7,586 nt of DNA from Geodermatophilaceae bacterium (GTDB taxonomy: Bacteria > Actinomycetota > Actinomycetes > Mycobacteriales > Geodermatophilaceae). The notes beneath the pieces are model-generated. The model worked only from the letters and a program-made list of their open reading frames with translations, was not told where the DNA came from and ran no database searches. Made by a program: the position numbers and the translations under genes. The DNA is taken from the NCBI GenBank assembly GCA_013814015.1, contig JACCQS010000466.1, positions 1-7,586 of the forward strand, written 5' to 3'. Below are positions 5,591-7,586 of the stretch, one piece after another (the first letter of the stretch is position 1; each line of letters begins with the position of its first letter).

Positions 5591-6069
5591 ACACCATGAC
5601 CCGGCACGGCGGTGCCACCGTCACGACCCCCTCCGACCGCGAGATCTTGATCACCCGGACTTTCGATGCCCCTGCGGCTCGGGTCTTCGACGCCTGGACC
5701 ACTCCCGAGCACGTACGTCAGTGGTGGGGGTCGGACGACGCACCCATGGTCGAGTGCGACATCGACCTGCGAGTCGGCGGCGCCTGGCGGTACGTCACTC
5801 GCGGTACCGACGGCACCGAGTTCGCTTGGCACGGGACCTACCGCGAGGTCGAGCGGCCCGGACGGCTGGTGTCGACCGAGGTGTTCGAGGGTTTCCCTGA
5901 CGCCGAGGCGGTCAACACGGCAACGCTGACCGAGGATGACGGCACGACGACGCTCACGGTCACCGTGCTGCACTCCAGCAAGGAGAACCGCGACGGTCAC
6001 CTGAACTCCGGGATGGAAGCCGGCATGCAGGTCGTCCTCGACCGCCTGGAGGACCTGGTCAGGTCCTGA
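5587..6069 (+). CDS. SRPBCC / AHSA1-domain protein
   Basis: A 160-residue single-domain protein of the START/Bet v1-like SRPBCC superfamily, AHSA1 (activator of Hsp90 ATPase homologue 1-like) subgroup. These are soluble helix-grip folds with a hydrophobic cavity that binds small lipophilic ligands. Visible signatures are EILITRTFDAPAARVFDAWT (19-38), PEHVRQWWG (40-48), the DLRVGGAWRYVTR strand pair (60-72), WHGTYREVERPGRLVSTEVF (81-100) and a long C-terminal helix GMEAGMQVVLDRLEDLV (142-158) that would close the pocket. The ligand and any enzymatic role are unknown; a link to Hsp90 should not be read from the domain name. It is co-transcribed with the upstream ArsR gene through an ATGA overlap, with GAGGAG as ribosome site. 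It may be controlled by, or detoxify, whatever that regulator responds to, which is inference. Confidence 0.92.
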   Translation: MNTMTRHGGATVTTPSDREILITRTFDAPAARVFDAWTTPEHVRQWWGSDDAPMVECDIDLRVGGAWRYVTRGTDGTEFAWHGTYREVERPGRLVSTEVFEGFPDAEAVNTATLTEDDGTTTLTVTVLHSSKENRDGHLNSGMEAGMQVVLDRLEDLVRS

Positions 6070-6089
6070 TCGCACCTACGCTGGACACG

Positions 6090-6116
6090 TTCGATTCAGG
6101 GCCGCCCCGAGTCGAA
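6090..6116. terminator. Hairpin between convergent genes, candidate bidirectional terminator
   Basis: TTCGATTC (6090-6097) pairs with GAGTCGAA (6109-6116), one position being a T/G wobble when read as + strand RNA. After an A/C mismatch the stem continues GGG (6099-6101) with CCC (6105-6107) around a CCG loop. It lies 21 bp past the AHSA1 stop and about 10 bp past the stop of the opposing YihY gene. No U-tract follows on either strand, so the terminator role is plausible but not proven. Confidence 0.5.
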
Positions 6117-6143
6117 AGATTCGATTCAGGGCCGCCCTGATTC
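6090..6143. repeat. 30-bp-period tandem duplication spanning the YihY gene 3' end
   Basis: An exact 18-bp direct repeat beginning TTCGATTCAGG lies at 6090-6107 and 6120-6137, extending to 24 bp with two mismatches (to 6113 and 6143). On the - strand the 6120 copy encodes the last residues and stop of the YihY protein (E-S-G-R-P-stop); the 6090 copy repeats an equivalent D-S-G-R-P-stop in the same frame just beyond. The 6120 copy also holds a perfect 7-bp inverted repeat, TCAGGGC/GCCCTGA, at 6126-6140. Confidence 0.8.
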
Positions 6144-7148
6144 GGCGCTGGTCTCAGCTTGGGAGCGCTTGGAAAAGCGGGAGGGCTTGGCGGTCACGAT
6201 CTTCGGGGGGTAGTACTCGAGCAGCGCATTGTTGAACTGCGCCCCCAGCACGATCGCCAGCGAGGCGAGGTAATAGAAGATCAGAAATGTGATGGGCGTC
6301 GTGAGTGCGCCGTAGGTGAGCCCGTTGGAATAGGCGTAGGTCAGGTACAGCCGCAGGCCCAGGCTGGCGATCAGGAAAAGACCGGCTGCGAGCAGGGCAC
6401 CGGGAAGTCCGCGCCGCCAAGCGTGCCGGTGTTTGGGAGCGACCTTGTACAACGTGGCCAGCAGCACGATCAGGACTACGGCCAGCGCGGGGTAGTAGGT
6501 GAAGGACACCACGGATTCGACCTCGTCGCGGATGCCGCTCGGGAACAGCCGCGGCAACAGGTCCGGACCGATCGCGATGAGCGGCAGCAGCAGGATTCCG
6601 GCGAACAACGCGATCATGTAGAGGCCAAGGGCGAAGAACCGTTCGCGTACGGGGTGACGGACCTCGTGCTGGCCGTACGCGATCGTGATCGCCTCGACAA
6701 AGGCCGACATGGCCGACGACCCGGCCCAGAAGCTGATCAGCAGGCCGATCGAGATGACCCCGCCCTTGGTGGAGTCCAGGATGGTGCTCACTGTCTCGCC
6801 TAGCAGATCGTCGGCGACCTCTGTGCTGAAGATGGTGCGCAGCAACCGATCCAGTTGATCCTCGACGGTGACGATCGTCTCGGGTCCGAACAGTTCCGCG
6901 AGCGGACCGACCAGCCCAAGAAGGGCGAGTAGCAGCGGGGCGGTGGACATCGCCGACCAGAAGGCGGCCTGCGAGCTGATCCCGAACAGTGAGTCGTCCC
7001 ACGCCTTGGACAGCGTCCGTCCGGCGACCTTGCGCCACCGCTTGACGACCGGTCCGTCAGCGGTCGGGTCCGGACCGCCGCCGTGCCGATGCCATGGGAC
7101 GGTGGTACGGCTCGGCGCGACCCCGTCCGGAGCGGTGTCGGCGGTCAC
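6126..7148 (-). CDS. YihY/virulence factor BrkB family inner-membrane protein
   Basis: A 340-residue polytopic membrane protein. The family is widespread and its members are often misnamed ribonuclease BN; a transport or envelope role is suspected, but no activity is established that I would assign here. A polar Pro/His/Gly-rich N-terminal segment (1-40) precedes six helices at about 61-85, 130-155, 172-195, 215-235, 248-268 and 280-306. Family landmarks are QAAFWSAMSTAPLLLALLG (60-78), FWAGSSAMSAFVEAITIAYG (140-159), LYKVAPKHRHAWRRGLPGAL (233-252) and YGALTTPITFLIFYYLASLA (279-298), followed by GAQFNNAL. The tail is basic then Ser/Glu-rich (KPSRFSKRSQAETSAESGRP). The start is GTG at 7148; no good ribosome site is seen upstream, and an ATG ten bases up is out of frame, so the start is only moderately certain. 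It is convergent with the AHSA1 gene and 54 bp downstream of the VOC gene on the same strand. Confidence 0.9.
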   Translation of the reverse strand: MTADTAPDGVAPSRTTVPWHRHGGGPDPTADGPVVKRWRKVAGRTLSKAWDDSLFGISSQAAFWSAMSTAPLLLALLGLVGPLAELFGPETIVTVEDQLDRLLRTIFSTEVADDLLGETVSTILDSTKGGVISIGLLISFWAGSSAMSAFVEAITIAYGQHEVRHPVRERFFALGLYMIALFAGILLLPLIAIGPDLLPRLFPSGIRDEVESVVSFTYYPALAVVLIVLLATLYKVAPKHRHAWRRGLPGALLAAGLFLIASLGLRLYLTYAYSNGLTYGALTTPITFLIFYYLASLAIVLGAQFNNALLEYYPPKIVTAKPSRFSKRSQAETSAESGRP

Positions 7149-7202
7149 GGATCAAGCATGCCTGACGGCGTAATGGATCGCTGAGTGCGCGGCCCCCTTC
7201 GG

Positions 7203-7586
7203 CTAGTCGCCGCTTCCGTACGGGCGGGTGATGATCTCGAGCAGGTGACCGCTGGGTTCCTCCCAATACAGGCCACGGCCACCGTCATGGGTGTTGACCT
7301 GGCCCGGCTCGCTCTTGTGCGGGTCGGCCCAGTACGGCAGGCCGCGGTCGCGGATCCGAGCGAAGATCTCGTCGAACTCGGGCTCGTCCACCAGAAACGC
7401 GTAGTGCTGGGTATGTACGCCGCCTGGATTGTCGAGATAGTCGAGGGACACGTCGTTGTCGACCTGGACGACGAGAAACGGGCCGTACGGCGTCGGCGCT
7501 GCCAGGCCGAGGATGTCGCACAGAAAGCTGGCTGACTCGCGCTTGTCCTTGACGTTCACGATCGTGTGGTTGAGCTGAACGCTCAT
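7203..7586 (-). CDS. VOC (glyoxalase/bleomycin-resistance fold) family protein
   Basis: A 127-residue protein of the vicinal oxygen chelate superfamily, built of two beta-alpha-beta-beta-beta modules that form a metal-binding cup. The first module runs from VQLNHTIVNVKDKRESASFL (3-22) through ILGL to FLVVQVDNDVSLDYLD. The second runs from HYAFLVDEPEFDEIFARIRD (61-80) through RGLYWEEPSGHLLEIITRPY (104-123). His7, His61 and Glu117 sit at the positions that hold the metal ligands in many VOC enzymes, so a metal-dependent activity is likely; the substrate is unknown. Length is typical of a single-domain member. The ATG (CAT at 7584-7586) is the final codon of the window, so the protein appears complete, but its ribosome site, promoter and any longer upstream start cannot be seen. 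The YihY gene follows after 54 bp on the same strand and could be co-transcribed. Confidence 0.88.
   Translation of the reverse strand: MSVQLNHTIVNVKDKRESASFLCDILGLAAPTPYGPFLVVQVDNDVSLDYLDNPGGVHTQHYAFLVDEPEFDEIFARIRDRGLPYWADPHKSEPGQVNTHDGGRGLYWEEPSGHLLEIITRPYGSGD

Noticed and set aside
5143..6075. Antisense open frame of 310 codons opposite arsR-AHSA1
   Set aside because: It spans the promoter and both well-supported genes on the other strand and shows no family motif.

Overview
The window is GC-rich chromosomal DNA with strong G/C third-position bias, frequent GTG starts and densely packed genes on both strands. The protein families present (MMPL transporter tail, AI-2E and YihY/BrkB membrane proteins, an ArsR/SRPBCC pair) and a probable leaderless promoter point to a high-GC actinomycete, perhaps Nocardioidaceae-like. 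That lineage is an inference from style, not from a marker gene. It reads as ordinary chromosomal housekeeping and accessory DNA. I see no mobile element, CRISPR array, tRNA, rRNA or obvious novel multi-gene system.

Layout: (1) 1-444, + strand, the 3' end of an MMPL/RND-type transporter gene. (2) 504-1406 (possibly to 1451), - strand, an unrecognised lipoprotein, convergent with the transporter. (3) About 1467-1616, + strand, the 3' remnant of a small HMA-domain copper chaperone gene that has lost its start and metal-binding half; this piece is easy to miss because it lacks a start codon. (4) 1688-2281, + strand, gluconokinase with an unusual hydrophobic C-terminal tail, overlapping by 17 bp the 3' end of (5) 2265-3443, - strand, an AI-2E/PerM family membrane protein. 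(6) 3539-4066, + strand, a small four-helix membrane protein of unknown function. (7) 4137-5111, + strand, a YajO-like aldo/keto reductase. (8) 5112-5233, a regulatory region. (9) 5234-5590 and 5587-6069, + strand, a translationally coupled ArsR-type regulator and AHSA1/SRPBCC protein. (10) 6070-6125, a hairpin plus a 30-bp-period tandem repeat between convergent genes. (11) 6126-7148, - strand, a YihY/BrkB family membrane protein. (12) 7203-7586, - strand, a VOC/glyoxalase-fold protein whose ATG is the last codon of the window.

The most striking non-coding structure lies at 5136-5191: four 8-bp half-sites in alternating orientation, placed at exactly 16-bp steps, immediately upstream of a perfect TTGACA -35 box. 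The matching -10 places transcription start at or next to the GTG start of the ArsR gene. This looks like a multi-site operator feeding a leaderless, probably autoregulated arsR-AHSA1 operon.

Apart from that pair, the genes do not form an obvious pathway. Gluconokinase feeds the pentose-phosphate route, and YajO has been linked to ribulose 5-phosphate in E. coli, but they lie about 1.9 kb apart with an oppositely oriented gene between them, so no joint role is claimed. No stretch longer than 300 bases lacks a gene or gene remnant.
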